Positions 16,583 to 24,261 of a stretch of 24,261 bases of DNA are shown here, piece after piece. Numbering within the stretch: the first letter of the stretch is position 1; the number at the start of each line of letters is the position of its first letter. A program made the position numbers and the translations under genes. The notes beneath the pieces are model-generated. The model ran no database searches. It was given only the letters and a program-made list of their open reading frames with translations, and was not told the origin of the DNA. The stretch comes from a virus. Location of the stretch: positions 1 through 24,261 of IMG/VR virus record IMGVR_UViG_3300047373_000456; one strand, 5' to 3'.

Positions 16583-17869
16583 CTATCTTCCAAATAATCT
16601 TCCAAATCCTCTAAGTCTACCACCAAATCTACTAAATAAACCACCTCTTGGTTTTGGTGGTGTGGTTGATGATGGACTTGAAGTTATAGATTCCCATCTG
16701 TACTCTCCATCAGTTCCTTTTACACCAAATGGATTATACCCATCAAAGTATCTAATTTCTATTTTATATAAATCAGATGTTATATCTGATGCTGGTATTT
16801 CATATTGATATGTAATTGCATCATCATCCTCTTGTACTTTTTTAGGGATTTCTCTAATAAGTTTTGATTGCCCTTTTGAATATTTTAAATTCATTTCAAA
16901 CTGTACATTAGAATCATGTACTTTTTTACTGAATCTTGTTTGAATATAAATTGGGTTTTCTGTACTTGTGATACTCTGTCTAGCTAAAGTACCTGGAAAA
17001 TATCTCCAAGCCATTTTAGTACTATCAAGTCCATAAATTGTAAGTTGAGACATTCTATTCATAACATCAGCAGCTGCATTTGCAGTTAAAACTATAATCT
17101 CATCAGTAGCCGAACCTAAAATCATTCTCTTTGTAAGTTCACCACCAAACTGATTTGATTCTACATATGCGATAGAATTTCTTGTATAAGTTTCTTTATT
17201 ATATACTGAGTATTGATTCATCCCATAATCAATTTGTTCTGCGTTTGCAGGTTTGTATTCATCGGAATAATCATATTCATCATTGATTCTAAACCCTAAT
17301 GGTTTTCCTAATTTCTCCGCAAGTAAACTAAATAATCCTTGATGTCCGTTTGCGAATGTATAGAACTGACCATCCTCTATATAGAAGTAAGTTGTTGGTC
17401 CTGAACCAACTCTTATTAATTCACCTGTGAAGTTTAATCCTGATACTTCTTCAATAATCTCACCACTTTCTCCTAATGGAAATGGTATAGCATTATTCTC
17501 TACAACACGATTATCAAAAATAGCAATTTCTCTTGTGTAAGTTTCTATCTTAGGGTCTATTGTTCTAAAAAATTCTACTCTGTTGTATGTATTTCTTTTT
17601 GCAGGTAATACTTTTTTACCATAACCATCATAACCATCTTTACCAACGATTACTTTACCACTATTATCTTTATTAAGTGCATAAGATATAATTTGGTCAT
17701 AGTTGTTTTTTCTGATAGGTCTTAGATTTTTTTGTAATCTATCTTTCTTTATTTGTTTTACTTCTTCCTTAGTAAACCCTATCTTTCGTGGAATTGCAAG
17801 CTCACGACTTCGAGCTCGAACTTTTTCAGCCAAATGAAATATGTTTTTTTTAGTTTCTTTTTGTGCCAT
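16583..17869 (-). CDS. Unrecognised baseplate-region protein with Arg/Gly/Phe C-terminal tail
   Basis: The 428-residue product begins with about 60 basic helical residues (KVRARSRELAIPRKIGFTKE), followed by a mixed alpha/beta body. Recognisable stretches are VEFFRTIDPKIETYTREIA, FYIEDGQFYTFANGHQGLFS, and FEMNLKYSKGQSKLI in a late beta region that ends YKIEIRYFDGYNPFGVKG. After a Ser/Thr/Pro linker it closes with PRGGLFSRFGGRLRGFGRLF, strongly cationic with regularly spaced Phe and Leu. I do not recognise a family. The gene overlaps the stop of the 676-residue gene (TAATG, with GGTAAG as ribosome binding site) and ends four bases before the gene whose N-terminus is also cationic and amphipathic. 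Position within the wedge and baseplate cluster suggests a virion component; no catalytic motif is seen. Confidence 0.65.
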   Translation of the reverse strand: MAQKETKKNIFHLAEKVRARSRELAIPRKIGFTKEEVKQIKKDRLQKNLRPIRKNNYDQIISYALNKDNSGKVIVGKDGYDGYGKKVLPAKRNTYNRVEFFRTIDPKIETYTREIAIFDNRVVENNAIPFPLGESGEIIEEVSGLNFTGELIRVGSGPTTYFYIEDGQFYTFANGHQGLFSLLAEKLGKPLGFRINDEYDYSDEYKPANAEQIDYGMNQYSVYNKETYTRNSIAYVESNQFGGELTKRMILGSATDEIIVLTANAAADVMNRMSQLTIYGLDSTKMAWRYFPGTLARQSITSTENPIYIQTRFSKKVHDSNVQFEMNLKYSKGQSKLIREIPKKVQEDDDAITYQYEIPASDITSDLYKIEIRYFDGYNPFGVKGTDGEYRWESITSSPSSTTPPKPRGGLFSRFGGRLRGFGRLFGR

Positions 17870-19899
17870 TATCTTACCACTTTAAATACGTTCCCACCAA
17901 AATATTGTTGGTTTCCATCTCTATCAACTCTAAATTCTAAAGTATAGAATCTTTCAGGTTGTAAAGTATTAAACCAAAAATCAAAATAGTTTCCTGTTGA
18001 ATCACAACTTACTTTCGTATATGTTGTGTTATAAGGAACTATTACTAAATTAGTTTCAGCATCTCTTACTTGATAATAAGTATTCTGAGGAAGATATTTA
18101 ATAGTGTTATATGGATTGGAATCCGCAAAACTTCTTTGTGGGTATCTCTCTCTACCTACAATTCTAATTCTAGCTCTTGAATTTTCTTTATATTCTGATA
18201 ATAAATTCTTTGGATAAATTACAATATCATCTCCTGTTAGTTCTGATAACGAACCTGTTGTGAATGATGAATCATCCCATTGAACTTCCAATGTAGGTAC
18301 ATATACCGTATGTGTTTCATTAGAAAAGAATTTAGCCGAACCATATCTGATAGAACCACTTTCTTGTGTAACGGGCCTTTTGATTATGAAACCATTGTTA
18401 GGTCGTGAACCACTTATCCAATCATTTACATAATCAGTAACATCTACATTTAAGTTTGTAATGTATTTATTAAATCTTTGAGATACTGTTGTGTTACTTA
18501 AAGATGATGTGTACCAAGTACCACCACCAACATTTTTAAAATATGATGCTTCTGATATAGGTGAACCCTCAACCGAACCAGAAAATGCTATTTTAAAGTT
18601 ATCAATAGAACCAGTCGCACCACCACTTCCACTTGCAAAGTATGTATATGCAAATCTATAATCACCACTTTCAGGTGGAGTAAATGTTATAGATTGAGTT
18701 TGAGATGATGTATATTCATTCTTCAATCCAGTGATTTGGGATGGTGTCATTTTTAAATCTTTTGGACTATATACTGTAAATCCAAAGGATGGGAACGTTC
18801 CTAATGTTAGTTCATTAGTAACTGTATATTGTAAGTCCGATGATAAGTAACGTTTATACTCTGCATCAGCACCACCGATATTATCTGCTTTGAAAACTAA
18901 TTTTGAATTTTCAACTGCCTGAGATGGTAGTTTATTATTTGTATTTCTAATAACATTTCGTTGTGTAAATTTACCTTCGTTAACTGAGAATGTTTCTCTT
19001 ACTAAAGTGTTACCTGTTTTTTCTGTAACAAATACTTCATCAAATGTTCCTGTTGTTGAGGTAGATGCACCTTCGTTATCAAAGAATGTAAATCTTAGTT
19101 TATATTCACCTGCAGATACAGATGTTAAATCAAATGATTGAGTAGATGCTGTTGTAATATTACCAACCATATCTGTATAGTTATCTTCGTTCTGTATAAC
19201 ACCAGCTGGGTTTTCGATTCTAAACTGAACATCTGTATAATCTTTTGGGTCAATCTGAAATTGTACTCCATAGTTTGTACTAGCTTCTAACTGTAGTGGA
19301 AATATTAATGTTGTTCCTGAAAAGTTAGATGCAGAAATAACTAATCTTTCATTTTCTATAAACATAAATGGTGAGTTACCATTGATATCATTAATAGATT
19401 CTGTTAAGAATGTAGAACCTGTTCCATTTGCAAATGTTTGAGATAGTACCAATCCTTCTTCTGGTTCTGATATTTGAATAGAACCATTGAATACACTTGC
19501 AGAATCAGCACCCCATGTCTGAGTACCTGATTTGTACTTCCAACTACAACCATCTTTTGTGGTAGGTGTATAATTAAACTTACCAAGTCCTTCAGCCCAA
19601 CTTTGAGAAACTGGGAATATATCTAAATCAAATTCAGATTGAACTTCATTTTCTTCAACCGATGTCAAGTTTAATTTATACTTAATATTTTTACTAATAT
19701 CACCACTTACCAATGATTGTGATATTGGTGTTAGATTAAACTGAGTTAGTACCCTACTGTTACCTATCCAAATGGAATCACTATCATCATCGTAAAACTT
19801 AGTAACTTCTAAGATTTCATCTTTACCAGTATTCTGGTCGTTACGAAAATTTTGTTCGTATATAGTAGTGTCTTTTTGTCCGTATATTCTATAAATCAT
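17869..19899 (-). CDS. Virion protein with split DNRLRE-type domain and tandem jelly-roll repeats
   Basis: The 676-residue protein begins MIYRIYGQKDTTIYEQNFRN...LTQFNLTPIS...FDLDIFPVSQSWAEG, the opening half of a DNRLRE (disaggregatase-related) beta domain. The closing half appears only at about residues 445-545 (VDVTDYVNDWISG, GFIIKRP, THTVYVPTLEVQWDDS). Between them, residues 148-293 and 298-441 are two copies of one beta-sandwich unit: ENERLVISASNF against ENSKLVFKADNI, and SAGEYKLRFTFF against ESGDYRFAYTYF. These look like carbohydrate-binding jelly rolls. Residues about 560-676 form a separate C-terminal beta domain (RARIRIVGRERYPQRSF, FYTLEFRVDRDG). A ribosome binding site (AAAGGGCAG) precedes the ATG, and the stop overlaps the next gene. 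Probable function: surface-exposed baseplate or fibre-attachment protein with glycan-binding capacity, inferred from folds and location beside gp6. Confidence 0.7.
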   Translation of the reverse strand: MIYRIYGQKDTTIYEQNFRNDQNTGKDEILEVTKFYDDDSDSIWIGNSRVLTQFNLTPISQSLVSGDISKNIKYKLNLTSVEENEVQSEFDLDIFPVSQSWAEGLGKFNYTPTTKDGCSWKYKSGTQTWGADSASVFNGSIQISEPEEGLVLSQTFANGTGSTFLTESINDINGNSPFMFIENERLVISASNFSGTTLIFPLQLEASTNYGVQFQIDPKDYTDVQFRIENPAGVIQNEDNYTDMVGNITTASTQSFDLTSVSAGEYKLRFTFFDNEGASTSTTGTFDEVFVTEKTGNTLVRETFSVNEGKFTQRNVIRNTNNKLPSQAVENSKLVFKADNIGGADAEYKRYLSSDLQYTVTNELTLGTFPSFGFTVYSPKDLKMTPSQITGLKNEYTSSQTQSITFTPPESGDYRFAYTYFASGSGGATGSIDNFKIAFSGSVEGSPISEASYFKNVGGGTWYTSSLSNTTVSQRFNKYITNLNVDVTDYVNDWISGSRPNNGFIIKRPVTQESGSIRYGSAKFFSNETHTVYVPTLEVQWDDSSFTTGSLSELTGDDIVIYPKNLLSEYKENSRARIRIVGRERYPQRSFADSNPYNTIKYLPQNTYYQVRDAETNLVIVPYNTTYTKVSCDSTGNYFDFWFNTLQPERFYTLEFRVDRDGNQQYFGGNVFKVVR
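18577..19458 (-). repeat. Tandem duplicated beta-sandwich units within the 676-residue protein
   Basis: Two units of about 145 residues (148-293 and 298-441) align at three places: the TFANGTG/TFSVNEG start, EN(E/S)(R/K)LV(I/F)(S/K)A(S/D)N in the middle, and the SxGxYxxxxTxF strand near the end, followed by a Gly/Ser/Thr loop and a final FDEVFV/IDNFKI strand. Divergence is high, so the duplication is old. Confidence 0.55.
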
Positions 19900-19909
19900 A
19901 TTCTGCCCT

Positions 19910-21889
19910 TTAGAAAGATTGAGTTACAACCTTACCCCTTATATCTACATTAGGATATTTAACTTCAAATATAGAAGGGTCTTTAGGTGGATATATAATA
20001 CCCAATCTAGTTGCCCTACTTAAATCATATTTATTTGGTGAGTAGTTTCCATTAAATCTATTTTTGATTTGTAATCCACCCTCTCCATCACTATTTGGTC
20101 TTGGAACTGTCTGAACACCGTCAACTTTATCCAATAGTACATATACTTGAGATATGTTAATTGGTTGGTTTATTTTCCAATTATCTATACTAAAGTAATC
20201 TTTTAATGCCTTTATACATCTCAAAAGAACTTCATTAGAATTATAATCTGGTAAAACTACAATATCAAAATTAATTGTAATATTTACAATGTATGCATCT
20301 TTAATATTTACTGCATCAGTTAAGATTCTGTAATAAGAAAGATAATTTTTTAAATTATTTTTAGTAGCTGGATTCAACTCTGTTACTTTTTTATCTTTAT
20401 CATAACCTAATGTATATAGGTTAAGTGCTAATGGATTTGGTACTTCAGTACTAATAGGTGTTGGAATCGGGTCATCAGGTAATAATGCATGAGGTGCAAA
20501 GTTTCCATTTGATTTTGTTTCGATTTGATAATCTTGTACTAAGTATGCTTTTGCAACTGAACCGAATTGTGGTGGAAGTGCATAACATCTCATAATATAA
20601 TCTTCTCTACTTACAGTTCTGTTTTGTGCCGCAAAGTAAGCCATTGCATTGTTACGAATCTCATCTTCAGTTTCTTTACTTCTACCACCAACAGCTGGTT
20701 CTGGATTAGTAACCGCCAATGAGTTCTCAATAAATCTTAGAGTGTTTTGATTTAAATTTATAGTGTTATCATTTGTAAATATTCTACTATTAACATTAAT
20801 TAAATCTTTAGCAGGAACATTATCAGCAACACCATTACCCACTAAGTACTCAACATCTAATGTTGTGTTTTGTGGAGCTACTCCGTATGTTTTTGTGTAT
20901 AGGAAATTAGATGGGTCAATCCCTTGGTCTAACCTTCCTGTATTTTGATATAACGCAGAACCTACATTATCAGGATTAGGAATAATTTCTTCATCTGCAT
21001 TTGATGATATACCTGCTCCAAACTGAACCACTAATTCTGATTCTGATTCGAATTTTGTTATAAATCTTTTTGGTACTCTCTTTAATTCTAATAAGAATGG
21101 AGTTTCACCACTATATGGTTGTAAGTTAGTAGAATTATCTTCATTGTTTTCTATTTGTTCAAATACAGTATCTTGTGCTAAGTATGGAACTTCAGTCCAT
21201 AAATCTTCATCATCATCTTTAATTGATTTAATTTTAATGATTTGTTCATCTGTGATTTTTAACTTATCATATATCTTTGGTGAACCGAATACGAACTGAG
21301 CACTCTTTACTCTACCACTTGAAGCTTTTACTTTCTTTTTCAGTAGATAGTAAATTGGTTCACTAGAAGATTCATCTATTTGATAAACAGAAACTTCAGT
21401 TGGATTAAATGAAGATGATACTGCAAAATCTATTTCAAAGTTAGTTGAGAATTCAACATCGGAGTTTGAATCTGAACCTACTTGCATACCACTTGCAATT
21501 TTTAAAGCATAATCATAATCAGGTCTTACATTATCACCACTACCTTTGGCTGGTAATATTTGGAACACATCTAAATCTACAGATGCTGGGCAAACGTTTT
21601 TTGGTTTGTATCCATGTACAGCAGCTAAATTAAAAAGATTTGCCTTTTCTTCTGCGTTAGATAATAATGATTCTCTTAATTGAGTATCTGTATAAAAAGA
21701 TAATACATCACCCACATACGATGCCATCTCAATGAACATCATACCTGGTGAAGATTCATTAAAGTCATTAAAAGTATTTGGGAAATAAGTTTTAGAAAAA
21801 TCAATTAAGTTTTTTCTTAACTCTCCGAAATCCTTTCCAATGAGTTTAACATCCTTTTGGACTAAATCTGATTTGTTTGCCTTTGCCAT
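19910..21889 (-). CDS. Baseplate wedge protein, T4 gp6 / phage J-like
   Basis: The 659-residue product opens with FGELRKNLIDFSKTYFPNTF and NESSPGMMFIEMASYVGDVLSFYTDTQLRES (residues about 21-74), the signature of gp6/J-type wedge proteins in T4-related marine phages. A second conserved block is at about 404-452 (ETEDEIRNNAMAYFAAQNRT, SREDYIMRCYALPPQFGSVA). The C-terminal part (ITINFDIVVLPDYNSNEVL, ISQVYVLLDKVDGVQTV) matches the beta/alpha domain at the end of the family. T4 gp6 is about 660 residues, so length agrees. gp6 dimers link neighbouring wedges into the baseplate ring around the hub and cooperate with gp25 and gp7, and here gp25 lies just upstream with a six-base gap. The ATG is preceded by AGGAAC. 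Confidence 0.9.
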   Translation of the reverse strand: MAKANKSDLVQKDVKLIGKDFGELRKNLIDFSKTYFPNTFNDFNESSPGMMFIEMASYVGDVLSFYTDTQLRESLLSNAEEKANLFNLAAVHGYKPKNVCPASVDLDVFQILPAKGSGDNVRPDYDYALKIASGMQVGSDSNSDVEFSTNFEIDFAVSSSFNPTEVSVYQIDESSSEPIYYLLKKKVKASSGRVKSAQFVFGSPKIYDKLKITDEQIIKIKSIKDDDEDLWTEVPYLAQDTVFEQIENNEDNSTNLQPYSGETPFLLELKRVPKRFITKFESESELVVQFGAGISSNADEEIIPNPDNVGSALYQNTGRLDQGIDPSNFLYTKTYGVAPQNTTLDVEYLVGNGVADNVPAKDLINVNSRIFTNDNTINLNQNTLRFIENSLAVTNPEPAVGGRSKETEDEIRNNAMAYFAAQNRTVSREDYIMRCYALPPQFGSVAKAYLVQDYQIETKSNGNFAPHALLPDDPIPTPISTEVPNPLALNLYTLGYDKDKKVTELNPATKNNLKNYLSYYRILTDAVNIKDAYIVNITINFDIVVLPDYNSNEVLLRCIKALKDYFSIDNWKINQPINISQVYVLLDKVDGVQTVPRPNSDGEGGLQIKNRFNGNYSPNKYDLSRATRLGIIYPPKDPSIFEVKYPNVDIRGKVVTQSF

Positions 21890-21895
21890 AAGTTC

Positions 21896-22336
21896 CTATT
21901 CTATAGTTGCAGTTCCAGCGGAATCTACATATAATATTATTTCTTCGTTAGCACCTTGTTCCGTTACTCTAAAATTTAAAGATATAGCAACAAAGTTTTT
22001 ATCCTCATTCGGAGTAACGTTAACCTTATCTATAATTATGTAGGGAAGCCAGAAATTTACATCAGCTAATATACCTTCTTCTAATCTTTGTTTTAAATCT
22101 AAAGTTATTGGTTCAAATAATAGTGCATAAATCTGAGAGCCGAATGTGGGTTGGAACACCCTTTCACCCTTTCTTGTCAACAATAGATTTTTTAAATTAG
22201 ATATAGCCTGTTCCTCAGTTGAGTACGATAAGTCAAACAAACCACTATTCTTAGAGAATGGTAGTTTTATTCCAACTGCAATATCTTTTTCAAAATCTAT
22301 TGGATTATAGAAATATTCTTTTCTCGCTTTAGCCAT
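21896..22336 (-). CDS. Baseplate wedge protein, T4 gp25-like
   Basis: At 146 residues this is close in size to T4 gp25 (132). Diagnostic parts are an N-terminal LPFSKNSGLFDLSYSTEEQA, then LKNLLLTRKGERVFQPTFGS, and LLFEPITLDLKQRLEEGI, where the Glu-Pro of the gp25 core (EPR-type motif) is retained as E75-P76. The last third (LPYIIIDKVNVTPNED, ISLNFRVTEQG) is the usual beta-hairpin region. gp25 sits between the inner tail tube region and the sheath and is required for sheath initiation; its presence is strong evidence for a contractile tail. The ribosome binding site AAGGA (22346-22350) lies within the last codons of the preceding gene, and the gp6-like gene follows directly. Confidence 0.93.
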   Translation of the reverse strand: MAKARKEYFYNPIDFEKDIAVGIKLPFSKNSGLFDLSYSTEEQAISNLKNLLLTRKGERVFQPTFGSQIYALLFEPITLDLKQRLEEGILADVNFWLPYIIIDKVNVTPNEDKNFVAISLNFRVTEQGANEEIILYVDSAGTATIE

Positions 22337-22339
22337 TTA

Positions 22340-22819
22340 CTATTTTCCTTTTTTCTTATTAATCGCTTTCATCAATTGAGAATAATCTTTTGTTATAGCT
22401 CCCATTACATTAGCCACTTCAGGATTATTTGTATCAACTGGTCTACCATCTATATCTTGTGTTGGTGCTACTGTAGTAGATTCTCTACCACTCCATGCTT
22501 GTGCTTGATTAGAGCCAAACTGAGCATCCATACTTCTCCACTCACCACTTTGATGTGTTTCATTTAGTAACTGATTTAATACGCTATCATTTGTAAACTT
22601 TTGTTTCTTAACTGCTTTTTGTTTTTTTACTTCTTCTATTGCTAGAATTGTTTTCATATCAATATCCAATGGGTCGTTAACCTTTTTAGATTTTGATTTT
22701 GTTTCTTTTATAATCGGTTTAGAAGCGTTTCTAACTTCTGTAATGATAGGTTTTAGTTCTTCTCTAACTACCTTTCTTACGATTACTTCTAATAATTGTG
22801 CTAATTGTTGTGCCTTCAT
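22340..22819 (-). CDS. Small tail-module protein of unknown function
   Basis: The 159-residue product has an amphipathic helical N-terminus (LAQLLEVIVRKVVREELKPI), a Lys-rich linker, and a polar, disordered-looking middle (LNQLLNETHQSGEW, AWSGRESTTVAPTQDIDGRP), and ends NVMGAITKDYSQLMKAINKK with a basic tail. No enzymatic motif or membrane segment is visible. It follows a 39-base AT-rich gap without an obvious Shine-Dalgarno and ends four bases before the gp25-like gene, whose ribosome binding site is inside its last codons, so translation of the two is probably linked. A small baseplate or assembly factor is a reasonable guess from context only. Confidence 0.6.
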   Translation of the reverse strand: MKAQQLAQLLEVIVRKVVREELKPIITEVRNASKPIIKETKSKSKKVNDPLDIDMKTILAIEEVKKQKAVKKQKFTNDSVLNQLLNETHQSGEWRSMDAQFGSNQAQAWSGRESTTVAPTQDIDGRPVDTNNPEVANVMGAITKDYSQLMKAINKKKGK

Positions 22820-22858
22820 AATGATATACTTTACATATAAATATTAAAATGTTTATTT

Positions 22859-23464
22859 TTATACTAATCCTGACCAAGGATATGGTATTGGTCCTAATGG
22901 GACGGGTGTTACTGGTGTTCCTGCGGTTACTACATGGGTATGTAATCCTTGTACTGTTGTTAAATGATTTGTAAATGCCGTTGCTAATTTTGTTGCAAAT
23001 GGAATCCCAAATAAAGCTGGTGCTGGTGGATGGGTGAATGCTTTTAATAAATCATTTGCTAATGTTGGTGGAGTTCCCCCTACAGTTGTAACATTTGTAA
23101 CTGGAACGGGAACACCAGCCGTACCTGTTGATGTTGCTATTGCTATTGGATGGAATGGTACTAATTGATATTGTACACTCATCCAATATGAAACTGTCTT
23201 TGCCGACCAATCTGTAAAATGGAATAGTTGTGGTTTGCCTTCAGAATCTCTAATATCATCTAAACACTTTTTTATTGACATCTTAATGGGAATATATGGT
23301 GGTTGTACCATAACCATTGTTGCGTGTAAAGAAGTTTGGGCAGTAGATACTGCCTTATGATACTCTGATGCTATTTTTTCAGCCGTATCCATATGGGTTT
23401 TTTCTGATTTGTCATCTAACCACCCACCAACTGATGTTATAAATCCTGGCCAAACTGCTGGCAT
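22859..23464 (-). CDS. Baseplate/spike-region protein of unknown function
   Basis: The 201-residue product starts MPAVWPGFITSVGGWLDD, has a helical region with MDTAEKIASEYHKAVSTAQT, a Trp/Tyr-rich centre (FTDWSAKTVSYWMSVQYQLV), a Val/Thr/Pro/Gly-rich stretch, and a second helical part (LANDLLKAFTHPP). It ends GLHTHVVTAGTPVTPVPLGP followed by PIPYPWSGLV. The HTH triad followed by a Pro-rich beta tail is reminiscent of histidine-containing tips of phage spikes, but this is only a resemblance. The start is supported by AAGGA seven bases upstream (23472-23476). It lies directly after the hub-like gene (12-base gap) in the baseplate cluster. No family can be named with confidence. Confidence 0.6.
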   Translation of the reverse strand: MPAVWPGFITSVGGWLDDKSEKTHMDTAEKIASEYHKAVSTAQTSLHATMVMVQPPYIPIKMSIKKCLDDIRDSEGKPQLFHFTDWSAKTVSYWMSVQYQLVPFHPIAIATSTGTAGVPVPVTNVTTVGGTPPTLANDLLKAFTHPPAPALFGIPFATKLATAFTNHLTTVQGLHTHVVTAGTPVTPVPLGPIPYPWSGLV

Positions 23465-23476
23465 AATCTTTTCCTT

Positions 23477-24261
23477 TTATTGTTTCATTGCCTTTATATC
23501 ACTAAGTATCTTAGCAACTTTACCCGCATTAGTTGCAGGTCCTGTTGGGCCAACTCCAGTTGAATATGTTGATTTAGCTGATGTTAAATCTGCTAACTCA
23601 CTTGCTAACTTCTCAACCAACGTAAAAAACTTATCCATCTCCATCGCCCATCCAGGTGTAGCATTTATAATATCTTTCTTAGATGTTAATATTACATTTT
23701 CTTCTCTTGAGTTTAATAATATTCTATCTGATGTAATTACTACTGATGGTGATTTAAAAGCTGATTGTGCTTTTACACCCTTACCTAAATTTGTTTGAGC
23801 TGTCTTTAATTGTAGTTTTTGTGATGAGGTTAAATACACCGATGATAAATCATCATCAATAGTTTCTATAATAAATTTGTTATAAGAACCACCACTCTTT
23901 CTACCATTTGCTAAAATAGTAATTGGGTCATTATCTGTAGATGAGCTCCAAGTTGGTTGTTTAGTTGTTTTAGCACCTGATGGGGTATATCCAAATCTTA
24001 AAGAATGTCCAAACCTACCTTCCATCATTACATCACCAATAAATGGTTGTAAAGAACCTATATCAGTTCTTTCAGTAAACCCATCACCTAATTCAGCACC
24101 TGGTGATGCACCTGATGCGTTTGGGTTTCCAGCCAAAACAGCAGAAATTAACCCACCGATTCCTTTTGATTTTCTTGAAACTGAACCTTTAGGTAATGCA
24201 TTATTGTGTACATTAAGTTGTACGGATGTTGGTGCGAAATAATATTGTCGAGCTCTTCTAC
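23477..24261 (-). CDS. Baseplate hub/spike-like protein, C-terminal part (start outside window)
   Basis: The frame is open from its stop at 23477 to the right edge, giving at least 261 residues; the N-terminus lies beyond 24261. A TTG at 24136 is within the frame but has coding sequence in front of it (LPKGSVSRKSKGIGGLISAV), so it should not be taken as the start. Conserved-looking parts are FIGDVMMEGRFGHSLRFGYT, DPITILANGRKSGG, and SPSVVITSDRILLNSREENV...TSKKDI, a beta pattern seen in hub/spike-type proteins of T4-related marine phages. The last 65 residues are helical with a Gly/Pro/Thr linker (STGVGPTGPATNAG). A hub or spike-associated role fits its position at the head of the gp25-gp6 cluster; this is inferred from pattern and context. 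Confidence 0.65.
   Translation of the reverse strand, partial: RRARQYYFAPTSVQLNVHNNALPKGSVSRKSKGIGGLISAVLAGNPNASGASPGAELGDGFTERTDIGSLQPFIGDVMMEGRFGHSLRFGYTPSGAKTTKQPTWSSSTDNDPITILANGRKSGGSYNKFIIETIDDDLSSVYLTSSQKLQLKTAQTNLGKGVKAQSAFKSPSVVITSDRILLNSREENVILTSKKDIINATPGWAMEMDKFFTLVEKLASELADLTSAKSTYSTGVGPTGPATNAGKVAKILSDIKAMKQ

Noticed and set aside
16392-16808. Plus-strand open frame of 138 codons across the 16.58 kb junction
   Set aside because: Pro/Leu-rich sequence is the shadow of the Gly/Lys/Arg-rich ends of two minus-strand genes; no start signal.
22836-22843. TATAAATA on the plus strand between two tail genes
   Set aside because: It points against all genes and an eight-base AT-only word is expected several times by chance in DNA this AT-rich.
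24134-24136. TTG as start codon of the right-edge gene
   Set aside because: The frame continues upstream without a stop to the window edge and the upstream residues look like coding sequence, so the gene is partial and its start is outside.
1-24261. tRNA genes, CRISPR arrays, insertion sequences or integrase attachment sites
   Set aside because: Non-coding gaps are too short and hold no cloverleaf-like sequence, no spaced direct repeats of CRISPR type and no transposase or integrase motif.

Overview
The window is a tightly packed, AT-rich stretch of a tailed bacteriophage genome. Every supported gene lies on the minus strand, so transcription runs from the right edge to the left. Neighbouring genes overlap by a few bases (TAATG or ATGA junctions) or sit within a few tens of bases; the only larger gap is about 150 bases near 8.6 kb. 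A gp25-like protein, a gp6/J-like baseplate wedge protein and a very large protein with a P2-gpI-like segment show that the virus has a contractile (myovirus-type) tail. No replication or capsid gene identifies the host. The AT-rich coding and the set of LamG/DNRLRE-type structural proteins resemble T4-related phages known mostly from marine metagenomes, but this is an impression, not a demonstrated assignment. Many structural genes have AAGGA-type ribosome binding sites, so the host probably uses Shine-Dalgarno pairing.

In transcription order, the right part (24261 to about 15400) encodes the baseplate: a partial hub/spike-like protein that continues beyond the window, a 201-residue protein, a 159-residue protein, the gp25-like and gp6-like wedge proteins, a 676-residue protein with a split DNRLRE-type domain, a 428-residue protein with an Arg/Gly/Phe tail, and a 391-residue protein with a cationic, membrane-active-looking N-terminus. 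The centre (15404 to 8692) holds a 1802-residue multidomain protein in the position expected of gp7/gpI, followed by a 434-residue Lys/Glu-rich protein. The next part (8543 to 4828) carries three further structural proteins. Two of these share a C-terminal domain, and one of the two also carries a LamG-like glycan-binding domain.

After the structural genes comes a short DNA-metabolism cassette: a T7-endonuclease-I-like Holliday junction resolvase, a TOPRIM primase with a degenerate zinc finger, and a single 1056-residue polypeptide that fuses the SbcD/Mre11 (T4 gp47) nuclease to the SbcC/Rad50 (T4 gp46) ATPase. A structural protein gene then begins again at the left edge. The cassette is therefore embedded among virion genes, which suggests that DNA debranching and recombination are expressed together with tail assembly.

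The points most worth following up are the SbcD-SbcC fusion, the two cationic amphipathic segments facing each other across one gene junction, a previously unnamed repeat of about 19 residues in the giant protein, and tandem jelly-roll-like repeats inserted inside a DNRLRE-type domain. I saw no tRNA, CRISPR array, insertion sequence or convincing plus-strand gene.
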